The position numbers were made by a program, and so were the translations under genes. Below the pieces are notes generated by a model that worked only from the letters and a program-made list of their open reading frames with translations, ran no database searches and was not told the origin of the DNA. Of a DNA stretch of 23,584 nt, positions 9,731 to 20,271 are shown in pieces. Every line of letters starts with the position of its first letter. The stretch's first letter is position 1. The stretch covers positions 1 through 23,584 of the forward strand of contig JAMQCK010000424.1 in NCBI GenBank assembly GCA_024196135.1, given 5' to 3'. The stretch is from Pleurotus ostreatus/Saccharomyces cerevisiae fusant (taxonomy: Eukaryota > Opisthokonta).

Positions 9731-11780
9731 ATGGCCCTCTCAGACGAAGTCAAGCAAGAAATTGGTCAGGTCAGCCAGTATTCTCATATGACTTGACACG
9801 GATATACTGAATATCTTCCTCTAACCCGTTTAGCATTTTATTCTGGGCTTCCATGGTCAGGAAGTTTCGGAGGACATCAGGACGCTCATTAGGGACTATC
9901 ACCTTGGGCATATCATTCTGATGAAGCGTAATATTCAAGGTATGCATAATCTCTATCATCAGACGCGCACACTGATTTTCCCTGACACCAGACGCTGCGC
10001 AGACAAAGCGGCTAATCAATGAACTTCAACAAATAGCGAAGGACGCTGGCCATGCCAAACCACTGCTCATTGGCACGGACCAAGAGAATGGTACGCCAGT
10101 CAGTACATGTTTGGATATCTACTGATGAGCGATTAAGGCCTGGTCTCCGCCTTCAGCCTGCCTAACGGCAACGCTGGCACACAATTGTCAGTCTTATAAT
10201 CGTCATTCAGCCCCGCATGACCGACGTCGTGTTCGTCAGCCCTGGAGCCATGGCGCTCGCTGCCACTGGCTCTCCAGAGCTAGCGTACAAGACATCTCAG
10301 GCTATCGCGCAAGAGTTGAAGTACGTGGGCATACAGTGGGCCTTCGGGCCCGTTGCAGACGTAAATTCCGACCCTCGTAATCCTGTTATCGGTGAGGCTT
10401 ACTCGGGATATTCTTGTGCGTGATGACAACTGACGCGTAGTCTAGGCGTGCGCTCCTTCGGCGATGGTACGCAGATGTAATGTGAACCTACGCCTTCACT
10501 CATCCATCGCAGACCCGGCGACGGTCAGCAAGTACGTCCGCGCCATGACCGACGCGTACGAGGCGGCCGGAGTCGCCGCGAGCGCAAAGCACTTCCCCGG
10601 CCACGGCGACACAAACGTCGACTCCCACCTCGGCCTACCCCGCATCGAGAAATCCCTCGATGACCTGCGCGCCCTCGAGCTGGTCCCCTTCCAGGCCGCC
10701 ATCGCCGACAAGGGCACCGCGAGCATCATGACCGGCCACATGGCGCTCCCCAAGATCATCGGCGACGACTCGCCCTCGTCGCTCTCGCGCAAGATCACCA
10801 CGGACCTCCTTCGCGGGGAAATGGGCTACGATGGCGTCGTCGTGACAGACTGCCTCGAGATGGACGCGGTGGCGAAGATGCTGTACGACAAGGACGCGGC
10901 GGCGCAGATGGAGGCAGACAAGCACGACGGGCGGGGTGTCGAAGTCGGGTCGGTGCGCGCGTTACAGGCGGGCGCGGACGTGGTGATGATCTGCCACACC
11001 TACTCGTGGCAGAAGGGCGCGATCGAGGCAACGTACAAGGCGGTCGAGGACGGGAGTCTGTCGCTGGACGCCCTTCAAGAAAGCGGGAAGCGCGTAGCAG
11101 CGATGAAGGAGCGCTTCGTGGGCAGCTGGGACGACCTCCGCGCTCGCGAGGCCTTTGTCGACAGCGAATGGGCTGCGACGAAGGAGGCGCACAAGGCGCT
11201 GAGCGCGGAAGCGTACGCGCGCATCGTCCCTGTGGTCAAGGATAACAACGTCCTCCCCCTCAAAAGCGACGGCAAGATCATCCTGTTCACGCCCGAGTTG
11301 GACAGCCTAAACAAGGCCGTCGACGACGCGGAAGGCGTGCTCCGCGGGCCTAACGGCGCGGTCCGCAACACTGTCGGCGCATCCTTCGCCAGCATGAAGA
11401 GCTTCATGGCCGAGCGCGTCAAAGAGGTATCGCACATCATCTGCGAGAAGCCGAAGGAGGGCGAAAGCCAGCCCAAACCGGCAAGCCTGGAGGGCGCAAG
11501 CGCGGTGATATTCGCACTGCGCAACGCCGACCGGGCGGAGTGGCAGCTTGACTACTTGCGCCCCATAATCCGGGACGCGCAAGCGCGGGGAGTGCCCATG
11601 GTCCTACTATCGAGTTGCGCGCCTTACGACTTGATGGGGGCAAAGGATGTGTTCGAGGCCGCGAGTGCATACCTAGCGAGTTTCGAGTACACTCGCGAGG
11701 CGTTGGAGGCGGCAGTTCGCGTGATCTTCGGAGAAGTCGCAGCGACGGGCAAGGTGCCAGTGAAGGTCGATTATGCGTAG
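9731..11780 (+). CDS. GH3 beta-N-acetylglucosaminidase, NagZ type
   Basis: Seven exons: 9731-9769, 9834-9939, 9992-10090, 10138-10186, 10240-10391, 10446-10466 (21 nt), 10513-11780. The sum is 1734 nt, giving 577 residues. Splicing rebuilds HFILGFHGQE, LIGTDQENG, TQFPGAMALAATGS, FGPVADVNSDPRNPVIGVRSFGDD (split by two introns) and KHFPGHGDTNVDSH (residues 181-194). The last is the hallmark of NagZ-like GH3 enzymes, where an Asp-His dyad supplies the acid/base. VVVTDCLEM carries the likely nucleophile Asp268. After the barrel comes a second alpha/beta domain, as in longer two-domain relatives; bacterial NagZ proper is about 340 residues. No signal peptide or membrane segment is visible, so it is probably cytosolic, releasing GlcNAc from imported chito-oligomers. 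The start ATG is in good context (GCCATGG). NagZ-type GH3 enzymes are mainly bacterial, and fungi mostly use GH20 for this step, so an old transfer is possible. The introns show it is fully fungal now. Confidence 0.9.
10446..10466 (+). other. 21-nt microexon of the GH3 gene
   Basis: This short exon (acceptor TCTAG, donor GTACGC) encodes VRSFGD between PVIG and DPATV, exactly the conserved NagZ segment. It keeps the frame (phase 1 on both sides). Confidence 0.8.
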
Positions 11781-11910
11781 TGGTCCTTTAGCCCGGCCAA
11801 AGTGTCGTGTCTATAACTTATATTGAGAACGGAGCGGAAATGTATACCATTGAAGGTCGGAACACAATGTCCATAACGTAGGAAGAGCACAGCACATTTG
11901 AACGATGAAG
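11781..11910. other. Short convergent intergenic region
   Basis: These 130 nt lie between the GH3 stop (+) and the stop of the orphan gene (-). They hold the two 3' UTR ends and nothing else visible. Confidence 0.5.
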
Positions 11911-12690
11911 CTACTGCACTGGCTGCCACTGCATCTTCCGAACGAGCTTCCGCGTCTGGCGACTACAGTGCTCTGTGAGATATCATCAGCACCCACGCCA
12001 TCACGTTTATCATGGCACTCACTCTTCATACCTCCTAGCATGGCCTTTCGTAGGAAGGCAGACTTCTCAGGGCCACCCGTGGAGGGGCTAGTGAAGATCA
12101 AGGGCTCCAGCTCCTCATCTTGGTCCACGACCAATGCAGCATGGCTCCTATGATATGGTCAGAAAAATGGAAATCAACAAGTCAAACGCCACACACTTGG
12201 AAATGGAGTTGACCAGGTAGAGCGCAGGCGCCTTCTCACCCACAAGCGACTCCTCATCCTCCTCCATGACTGATGCGAGCCCCGCAGACTTGCGACGCGG
12301 CAACGGTCGCAGCTCGTACGAGGTCGTCGTCGCGCCCTGATCCGCCAGCCTGACCCTCGTAGGGCCCTTCTGCCCCCGCACTCCCTTCCTTTCCCTCGCC
12401 CGCTCCGCCTTCCTCGTCGCCCTGACCTTCCTGATCGCCGCCTTCGCACTCGCCGTCTTCAACAGCGCCGCCCGCTCCTCGGATCGCTTCTTCTCCTTCT
12501 CCGCTTTCTTCTTCGCCTCCTCTGCTCGCCATCGCCGCTTCGCCTCCGCTTTGAGCTCCATCTCGCGTACCGTCAGCCGCTCGTCCTGCACGATGGTCAC
12601 TTGCGCGGCCGTGTGGCCGAACATGGAGAAGGTGCAGGCGACGAAGCTGAGGACTCGCAGGCACGGGTCGGAAAAAACGAATGAGAACAT
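11911..12690 (-). CDS. Hypothetical protein with a long basic charged region
   Basis: I do not recognise this gene. Three exons (12690-12197, 12147-12023, 11972-11911) with introns of 49 and 50 nt sum to 681 nt, or 226 residues. Donors are GTGTGT and GTGAGT; acceptors are CATAG and CACAG. The N-terminus has a moderately hydrophobic stretch (about residues 11-32, including CLRVLSFVACTFSMFG) that could be a signal anchor. A strongly charged Lys/Arg/Glu/Ala region follows (about residues 40-105), likely a long helix or coiled coil with runs such as EEAKKKAEKEKKR. Then come a basic patch, an acidic MEEDEESL patch, DQDEELEPL and a basic tail. A TATA box lies about 145 nt upstream of the ATG. The second intron could also use GTATGA a few bases earlier in the gene, removing three residues. 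It may be lineage-specific; expression data would settle it. Confidence 0.6.
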
Positions 12691-12834
12691 ATTAGGGACC
12701 GCAGAGTCGTGAACGTGACAGAATATTGAGGTCGTCAGGGGCAGTCGTCAGAGAAGATACGTCGATGACACCGGTCGTCTTAGGTTCGTAAAGGGAGGCA
12801 GGAAGCAGCCGCGCCTCGGGCACCGCTAGTGCTG

Positions 12835-12842
12835 CCTTTATA
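12835..12842 (-). promoter_or_regulatory. TATA box of the orphan basic-protein gene
   Basis: TATAAAGG on the minus strand lies about 145 nt upstream of the ATG at 12690. It supports the reality and start of this otherwise unrecognised gene. Confidence 0.55.
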
Positions 12843-13597
12843 CTGTAGGTAGAGCCGATCTGTGGACGCATTAGGCTGGGTCCTCATCGGCTCTGAAACG
12901 AAGACACCTTACCTCCCTTGGCACTATCATGCGGCTTTCACCGGCGTTCTGCCAACCTATGGACAGCTCGTACACATTCGACCACCAATTCTCTTCCCCA
13001 ATTCTCCTCCCGGGCATGATCGCGAGATTGAACAACAGCGGCGAAGTTGAGGTCCCGACGATGTGTACGAACATACGGGCCGTACTATGTCGATACCGAT
13101 GTCTGCGAAAATAGGGAAGCGGGCATAAGAACGGCATTCCGAGCGACCACGGAGGCTAGTCGATGTGCACGGCCACTACATTCAGGATATGAGATGCCAT
13201 ACATGGCGCTCTGCCGGGCGCCACCGCAGCGCTGTCTCTGCGTCCCGATTACTGTTGTCCAAAAAGGTCCTCGCGATGCGTGTGCACCCTGGCATACGCG
13301 ATGAAAATCAGTAAGTGACAGTGACCGACCTTTCAAAGCTTGCTGCATAGCTTTCGCAGGCCATAAAGTGTCGCGTTCCGATGCGTCGACACTGCGCCAC
13401 TGGTGCCTACTGGGTATACCATCATCGGAACACATACACGGATGATAGAATCCAAAGCATGTCATGTACATTCCTAAATCTACTACGGCCACCATAAGCA
13501 TTGGCATGTTCGTAAAGCAGTCGCACTCACATGTAGCAATAGCAGATCCGAACCTAAATCGTGCAGACATAAATCAACGAGCCTCATTACAAACCGC
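12843..13597. other. Intergenic region with no recognised gene
   Basis: About 755 nt between the promoter of the orphan gene and the 3' end of the BTB gene. A 161-codon minus-strand frame (13085-13570) is the longest open frame. Its translation is rich in Cys, Met and Arg with no family resemblance and no supporting splice or promoter signals, so I do not call it. Confidence 0.4.
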
Positions 13598-15359
13598 CTA
13601 CGACATCGACTTCCGCGTCTTCGTCGGCCCCTCCGTCTTCAGCGTACAGTACAGAAAGTGTCGTCGAGGTCCAGCCGTCGCTGTACCCGCGACCGCTGCT
13701 GCGGCGCGCGCAAGCGGCGCCGCATCCACTGCGCTCCCTCGCAAGCCCAAGGAAAACATTCTGTCGAACACTACACCGGGTCAGCATCCCGAATCGCAAC
13801 AACAGATCGCACTCACAGGTTGCTACAAAAGCCTTCGCGCTGGTCTGGCAGCTTAAGTGCGTCAACGCCAGTGGCGGGCTCACGCCCTCAAGCATTCGTA
13901 GGTATCGGTAGACCATGGACGGCTGCGGAGGCCCGAAGCGGAACGCCGATTGATAAGCCTGCCGCCACTTCTCCTCCAAAAGGCGCGCACAGATGGTAGG
14001 ATCCGGACACGTTGGACACTGCGAGTGGTGATGAATTGACATCAGCAGACGTACGAGCGGCTAGCACGCACGCATTGATACTCCTTTGACATGGTCACCA
14101 GTCCTAGCTTCAGGACGCGTTCGAGAAACCAGTTGCGTCTGCGGGAGTGGTTTAGTCAAGCGCAATAACGAAGAGAGTGCAACCTACCGCTTTTCTAGCT
14201 TGAGCAGGGTCTCCGGGCTTAGCGTGTTTAGCTCGTGTTCTGGCCAACCACCAGGGTTGTCAAGCACGAATCGACTAGCTTCGCGATAGAGTTCTTCCTC
14301 CTCAAATAATTCCGCGATACGCATGGCTTTGATAGGGCGACCGGCGGCGTGAGTGATCAGGAAGTGTAGGCACTCGCGTTGCAGCGAAGGTACGCATAGT
14401 TTGTGGGCGATGTTCATGAGGTTTTCGACGTTGTTCCAGGTGATAGTGCATTCTAGACTGGCACTACGGTCAGCTATGCAATAGACAGAGTACAGCGCTC
14501 GCTACTCACTGAGGGTATACATAACGGAGGAAATCTTGGAAGGTGCTTGCCTGCTAATACATCAGTATCGAGTCCAAGCCGTGACCGGCAGTACCTCACT
14601 CGCTCCTCCTTGAGGACGATGACAGCGTCTGGTGAGCGTCGTCTGATGTTGGAAGGGACGCGGATGAATGGTCCCTGAGAGCTTGACTCTGCACGCCCTC
14701 CGGGCGCTTGAAGCTTGGCAAGGGTCTCGTCGCGAGCGGCATTCTTGTCGTCACTGGGACTGTCTTCGGCATCGCTGCTGTCGCTTTCGCTGGTGCCGCC
14801 TGCATCCACATCCGCGGAAGGCTCGACATCAGAGTCAATATCCGGTTCAACTGGCGCGAAGGTCATCTCAGTTGGAGCCTGGGGGTTATTCTTGTCGCCA
14901 GGAATAGAGGGGGGTTGGGAGATCGTGATTACGGAGGACATGGAAGGTGGACGACCCGTCTCGGCCCAATTGCCGCTGAGCGCAGCCTCAAAGAAGGGGG
15001 ACGCAAAGAAGAGGACCTCCTTGTGTGCCCTGTGTCAGTGTGTTAGGCGCGCGAGGGATAGCAGCGGGGAAGACGGACCAGAACGTTGTGCTCTCCACGA
15101 CAATCTTGATGTTGCCGGGCAGCTTGCTGTCCTTCGTGAACGTCTCGTCGAGCTCGATGGCTTGCTCGGACTCGTCGATGCTTAGCTCAGACATGACCTC
15201 GTCCGCCTCGCATTCCTGCAGGAACCATGGCGGCGAGCCCGACGAGCGGAAGATGCCTGCGGCAGCGGCGTGGGTCTCAGCGGGGCTGAGGGACGCGGAT
15301 GGGTTGTTGGCCCCGCGAGAGTTCCTGGCGATGAGGATGTGCGATGGGTTCGTTGTCAT
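13598..15359 (-). CDS. BTB/POZ domain protein (Agaricomycete type)
   Basis: Seven exons: 15359-15079, 15029-14600, 14550-14510, 14457-14188, 14138-14072, 14018-13817, 13770-13598. The sum is 1464 nt, giving 487 residues. After an N-terminal linker comes the BTB core. IKIVVESTTFW and AHKEVLFFASPFFEAAL join across intron 1, and DFLRYVYPHLECTITW and NVENLMNIAHKL continue the fold. Between the two halves sits an acidic insert of about 100 residues (DIDSDVEPSADVDAG, ESDSSDAEDSPSDD). A helical BACK-like part follows, with AMRIAELFEEEELYREA and LLKLEKRRNWFLERVLKLG, then a Cys motif CCPTCPDPTIC and a conserved-looking FRFGPPQPSMVYRYL. BTB domains dimerise and often recruit cullin-3 ligases or transcription factors. 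Which applies here is unknown. The start at 15359 is the first ATG in frame. It is divergent from the GT32 gene across 260 bp. Confidence 0.88.
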
Positions 15360-15619
15360 CGATGGTAGGCTGCGGGAGGCCACGATTGCCGTGAGGACGT
15401 CGTCGACGTCGAGCACAGCGTCAGGAATGCGGGGAAAGTGATGGCGTGAGACAAGCGCCCCGCAGCGCGCGCCCGCAACTTTCGTCTTTGCGACCGCCCA
15501 TCATCTTCGCCGCCGCCGCCTCCAATCTGGACGGCTCTCAGTCCTCCCGCCGTCGTATCGTGCGGCCTACGTACACGTCGCCTGCCTCCCTGCGCAGCGA
15601 GCCCGACCGCAACCCCGGC
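15360..15619. promoter_or_regulatory. Bidirectional promoter between BTB and GT32 genes
   Basis: Only 260 bp separate the two start codons, so both 5' UTRs and core promoters must share this stretch. It is GC-rich and I see no TATA box, consistent with a housekeeping-type bidirectional promoter. Frames that extend either gene into it start at GTG and lack an ATG. Confidence 0.55.
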
Positions 15620-17054
15620 ATGAAGCCCTTCTCCCGCTTTGATACCCGTCGGCGGCTCTTCGTGCTCCTCCCCATCCTCTTCCTCGTCAACACCGTACTG
15701 CTCATCGGGGCGCTCTACAACTTCTCGGGGCACGACACGGTCATCGACTTCCTCCATAGTTACAATGGCCCACGCACGCTGCTCTGCCATAATGTGATGA
15801 ACTCGCCAGAGACTATCGCGCGTCTCGAGACGCTCGGCGTGTCCGCACACCGTCCCCCCATCCGCGAGTCAGCTCCCCTGAGTGCTCCAAGGGCCAAGGT
15901 CGTGACCCCTACCGAGCTCATGTCTCGTTACACTGCCAGTCTCGTACCAACTGGCGTGTCCAAGATCATTCATCAAAGCTGGAAGTCAAGGACACCACCC
16001 GACCTCTTGCAGTACTTTGTCGATTCGTGGAGGGTCGTCTACCCGGAGTACGAATATGGTGCGTGGCTGTCTCAGCTATATGATTGTCGCTCATCCGCCT
16101 GCAGTGCTGTGGACGGACGATGACAATCGCGAGCTCATCAAGTCGCGCTACCCTGAACTCCTGGCGACCTACGACGGCCTCCCTTCGGCTATTACCCGTG
16201 CAGACTTCATGCGCAACTTCTACATGCATGCCTTCGGCGGAATCTACGCCGACCTCGACTCAGAACCTATCGCCCGCCTCCACGAGATCGAGGCCAGCCA
16301 GGTGCCCACGGCATACCTGGGCGCCATGAAGACAGTGACCGATTTCGCACTCAACCACTCTATCCCCAACGCATGGATGGCGTCTGCCCCCGGCCATCCC
16401 TTCTGGCTGTGGCCCGTCACGGAAGCGCAGCGCGTAATGTCGATGGAGAACCTTCCGGCAGAAATGAACAGTACGTCAAACCTGAACACCCCCCTTGAAG
16501 TCCTTACTGACTCGCTATAGGCCCCGAATACATCACCGGCCCATCCGCCCTGCGTAACATGTACTACGCCTATCAAGCGTCAGATTCGCCGTTCCCGACG
16601 CCGGCGAAGTCACGCAGACAAGCGGACGAGGAGCTCCCCCCTCTCGGCCCCTTTGTTACAGATGCGACCAAGAACGGACGACCCGAGGTCGTCCTCTTGC
16701 CCGCACCTCTGATATACCCTTACTCTTGGGATACATCCGATCACCTCGCCCGTTGCGTCTGTTCGGCGGAAACTGTGTTCTTTGACACGGAGGTCTGCAA
16801 ACGCGTCACTCCAGGTGGCTATGTGGTACGTGACCTTCGCGGTTCTTCCGTGCAGTTGCTCATGAAAACTCAGATCTCGTACTGGTCCCATTCATGGGGC
16901 GGCTGGAAGTTTGGAAAGAAGCTTATGGAGTATACGCCCTGGGGCAAGCCCAAGGTGAGTGCAAGCGTTGCATACGGGTTGCTGCCATCTCATCCAATTG
17001 CAGGCGCCTCAGCCCTTCTTGACGTCGCCTCCGGTGCCCCTCACGCAGCAGTAA
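15620..17054 (+). CDS. GT32 (OCH1-like) Golgi glycosyltransferase
   Basis: Preferred exons are 15620-16058, 16105-16470, 16521-16825, 16874-16954 and 17004-17054, giving 413 residues. If the 48-nt segment 16826-16873 is retained, the protein has 429. The N-terminus is short and basic (FDTRRR) followed by one membrane segment (FVLLPILFLVNTVLLIGAL, about residues 14-32), a type II Golgi anchor. The catalytic domain shows KIIHQSWKS, VLWTDDDNRELI, ITRADFMRNFYMHAFGGIYADLD (DxD at 196-198, metal and nucleotide-sugar binding), then ITGPSAL and, near the end, YWSHSWGGWK. This order is that of the sugar-binding DXD family GT32, which includes OCH1 alpha-1,6-mannosyltransferase and inositol-phosphoceramide mannosyltransferases. 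The donor is probably GDP-mannose, but the acceptor cannot be told. The last 16 residues come from a tiny exon ending in TAA. The start at 15620 is the first ATG before the membrane segment. Confidence 0.88.
16826..16873 (+). other. In-frame 48-nt candidate intron of the GT32 gene
   Basis: The segment begins GTACGT and ends ACTCAG. It is a multiple of three without a stop, so both spliced and retained forms are open. Splicing joins TPGGYV to ISYWSHSWGG, which reads more like the family end. Retention adds 16 residues. I lean to splicing. Confidence 0.55.
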
Positions 17055-17723
17055 ACTACCTACTGATATATCGACACGGGTCGACGATTGCTCTCTATAA
17101 CTTATTGACATGCTGTAGACTCTACAACAGCGACTCACTGGTCGCTCATAATCCACACAGAAAACATTCGCATACGACTCTCTGCGGCAATCGCCGAGTT
17201 TAGCATCGTGACACGTGTTCGAGTCCAGTTGATCTCCGTTTGGGAGGTTCTTTCCATCTCTCGCAGTTACCTATTGTATGCAGGGAAGCGGCAGAAACCC
17301 CGCATGGCGTGCCAAGGTATATCCTTAACGCTGCCGCTATCAGTTCATTAACGGAAATTTTTCAAGCAGAGACTGCTCGCCGCCGGGGCATCCCTCATGC
17401 ATCTCGTGCCCCCACATGTTTATCTCAGCACAACCCCTTCGCCCAACCCTTCCCCGAGCGCGCGGGGTCGCAAATATGTCACCTTCTCCCTGCCTTCCTT
17501 GACTCAACAGCGCGCACTCCATACATAATCAGGGTTCGGATTCGAACTGCGCATCGGGCGCGCACCATCCATGGGGTGCGCAAAGCCATTGGCGGGTCAT
17601 ACATGCCTGTGTCGGGACTCGGCCGCCATGGTTCTGGAAAACAGGTACCTTCGCTTAAGTAGAGTTCATGTACTATGTAATATCGTGCTCATCCACCGTC
17701 AAGGTCGCGCGAGTCCAGGAGGT
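17055..17723. other. Intergenic region upstream of the MFS gene
   Basis: About 670 nt hold the 3' UTR of the GT32 gene and the upstream promoter of the MFS gene. One short hairpin (7-bp stem GCGCACC/GGTGCGC, 17560-17566 with 17575-17581) is visible. I see no gene and no tRNA. Confidence 0.45.
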
Positions 17724-17729
17724 TATATA
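17724..17729 (+). promoter_or_regulatory. TATA box of the MFS transporter gene
   Basis: TATATA lies 75 nt upstream of the ATG at 17799 and is followed by a short CAC/ACC-rich stretch. Position and sequence fit a core promoter of a regulated gene. Confidence 0.6.
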
Positions 17730-17798
17730 CCACCACCACCACTATCGCTGTAGTATCTGTCGATCACCCTTCTAGACCTCTTCTGCGGCTCTCTCGCC

Positions 17799-19716
17799 AT
17801 GTCTTCCACCACTCTCAAGCCCGAGTTCATAGAGCTGGAATGCGGCTCGCACACGTTCTGCCAACCTCCCAACTACAAACAGTTCACGCCGGATAACTCT
17901 GCCCCACCGTCACCGGGGACGGATGTGACCCTCACTAGCCCCTTTCCCGAGGTGATCGCGCCGTCTGCGACCGCGTCGACGGTCACGATCCCGCAAAGAA
18001 ATGAGTCCTCCCTGCCTCCCGCCGATGGTGGGATGCAGGCCTGGTGCTTCGTGAGTCGACATACCTTTCACCCCATGTAGACCCTGATACGAACGTGCCG
18101 ATCGCGTAGTTGCTCGCCGCGTTCCTCGTTGATGCGACAGTCTGGAGCTTTCCTTTCACGTACGGTGTGTTCTTAGAGAGTGCGTGCCTGTTCCTATGTG
18201 ACTGCCCCATACTCATGATCTTCCTCAAGGCTATCTTAGCGAGCCGATATACGCCGAGCAACCCCACGCACAAGTGCTTCTGCCGCTTGTTGGTACCATA
18301 TGCACAGGGATCATGTACTGCTCAGGTGCGGTCCTACCTTACATGTCAGTCGCGAAGCTTACCGTCGGTCAGGACCTGCACTTTACCCCCTCATCGTGCG
18401 CTTCCCTCGTTGTAGACGACCGGCTATCTGGCTAGGAGCTGCAATCTGCGCCCTCAGTCTCTTGGCTGCCAGCTACACCACAAGAGTATGCTCATTCGAC
18501 ATCATCTTCCCACGTGTAACTAAATGTCGTAGGTCACCCACCTTGTCGCCTTGCAGGGCGTTTTGTACGCTATCGGCGGATGTAAGTCATCTATGCTGTC
18601 TTTCCTTCAAATCAATCTCTCACGCTCTGGCAGCCCTCATATACTCTCCCACCATATTCTACATGTCGGAGTGGTTCATCCGCCTCCGCGGGACCGCCAA
18701 TGGCATCGTCTTCGCCGGCACGGCAACAGGCGGCCTGGTCCTCCCTCTCGTCTTCCCCAAGGTGCTCGCATCGTACGGCATCCCCAGAACACTTCGCTAC
18801 CTCTCCGTCGCCATCGCTGTTGCCCTCCTGCCCGTCCTCCCCTTCATCAAGGGCCGCTTGCCGCACACGCGTGTGCATGGGCCGGCGCCGCGCGCGAGCA
18901 ACCGCGAGTGGATGAGGAACCCGTCTTTCTGGCTGTACACCATCGTCAACCTCATTCAAGGCTTCGCATACTTCATGCCGATTGTTTGGCTGCCGAGTGC
19001 GTATTGTATAGCAGCGACATGGCAGGCGCATACTGACCTTCGCTGCAGCTTTCGCGAAGTCGCTCAACCTGAGCTCCCTGCAGTCCGCCGCGACGCTGTC
19101 GGCGCTGAATGGTACATCGGAACAGGCTAATCTCGATTCGTGTTCTCACCGTTCTCCCGCAGGTGCGACCATGATTGGCGGGCTCTGCATGGGCTATCTG
19201 TCCGACCAGTTCAACTCCTGGGCACTAACCTTGGGCTCCCTTGTCCTGACCGCGGTCGTGACCTTCGTACTCTGGGGAATCCTCGGCAACACCTTCGCAG
19301 GCCTTGTCGCCTTTGGCTTCGCATATGGCATCGTCGCCGGTAGCTTCAGCAGCCTGTGGGCGTCCTTCGCACGTGTATATGCCAGTACGTCCTCCTCGCT
19401 TGCAAGATGCACGTCTTGCCTAACACGCGCTCCAGACGAAGAGCCCGCGCTTTCGACCACGCTCTTCGGCTTCATGATCCTGAGTCGCGGCATCGGAAAC
19501 GTGCTGTCCACTCCCATCGCCACCGCCCTCACTGGCGCGCATGCCCTCTCGACCTCGCTGGCCAGCGGCTACGCCGTCGCTGGAGGGAAGTACGGCGGCA
19601 TGATCATTTACTCCGGCTCCTGCTTCGCCGGCGCTGCTGGCCTAGCCCTCTTTGGCTGGAAGACCGACAGCTGGGCGTTGCGTCGTGTACGCCTCAACAC
19701 CAATGATGCCCAGTAG
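17799..19716 (+). CDS. MFS transporter, monocarboxylate-porter type
   Basis: Nine exons: 17799-18050, 18110-18179, 18230-18325, 18373-18485, 18533-18581, 18634-18996, 19049-19111, 19163-19384, 19436-19716. Introns are 47-59 nt and the sum is 1509 nt, or 502 residues. A hydrophilic N-terminal tail of about 80 residues ends in DGGMQAWCF, the usual entry into the first helix of fungal MCT-like carriers. Then follow VDATVWSFPFTYGVFLE, GTICTGIMYCSG, RRPAIWLGAAICALSLLAA, LQGVLYAIGGSLIYSP, the loop MSEWFIRLRGTANGIVFAG and GYLSDQFNSW at the start of the second half. About 12 membrane helices are expected. The family moves monocarboxylates or related organic acids with protons across the plasma membrane; the substrate cannot be read from sequence. 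A closely similar copy lies inverted at 21485-23253, with the SDR gene between. Confidence 0.9.
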
Positions 19717-20271
19717 AACGCTCGGCACCGATAGATCAAAACTGTACTCAAAACTACTAGATGTAGACCTTGTTTTCTAGCTTTAGGGTTCCATAGAGGG
19801 TAGACTTGTTAAGCTAGTATTGCTATAGAACAGCCGTTCGTCCTTCTCGAACGAGAAGTTGACTGATGCTAGCTGGATCGCGCACGTGGGCGTTACTGAC
19901 CTACCCCATGAAGGCTAACTCCTTTCGCAGACCATCATATTGACCAATCCAAGTTCATGCTGACGACGGGCACCATGGCCTGTCGCATCCTTACAAAAGG
20001 ATTCATTGCCGTTGTGCTTGCGCTCAGGTTCTGTCAAGGCACCACCTCAATGGAATTGACAGTCTACTACCGAGGTACCATACCTTCAGTTGCCGCGTCC
20101 AGTTAATATTGATGTTTTGTAAAGCATGTGGCGTTCTACCACTGTCTTCCCATTGACTGCACCGACTCGGGATGCTTGTTTCCATTTATTTGCCTGACTA
20201 ACTTGACGTGTAGTCATGGCGATGGTCTAAAGTCCATGACAATGGCGGGTAGGTTTACCGCATTCAGCAAA
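19717..20271. other. Intergenic region, with one weak small-protein candidate
   Basis: About 555 nt between the MFS stop and the TATA box of the SDR gene. It holds the MFS 3' UTR (AT-rich around 19740-19830) and a possible small secreted protein gene described separately. Nothing else is visible. Confidence 0.4.

Noticed and set aside
9269..9796. 175-codon plus-strand frame before the GH3 gene
   Set aside because: It runs through the GH3 start and first donor in another frame and its translation has no recognisable features.
13085..13570. 161-codon minus-strand frame
   Set aside because: No family resemblance, no clear splice or promoter context. A short match to the BTB gene near 13520 and 13805 (TCGCACTCACA) is only 11 bases around a donor-like sequence and does not extend.
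15446..15619. Upstream extension of the GT32 frame
   Set aside because: It starts at GTG, lacks an ATG, and would place 58 extra residues before a typical type II membrane anchor.
17531..17581. tRNA-like TTCGAA segment and nearby hairpin
   Set aside because: The flanking bases do not form a T-arm stem on either strand, and no D-arm or acceptor stem can be drawn. Only a plain 7-bp hairpin remains.
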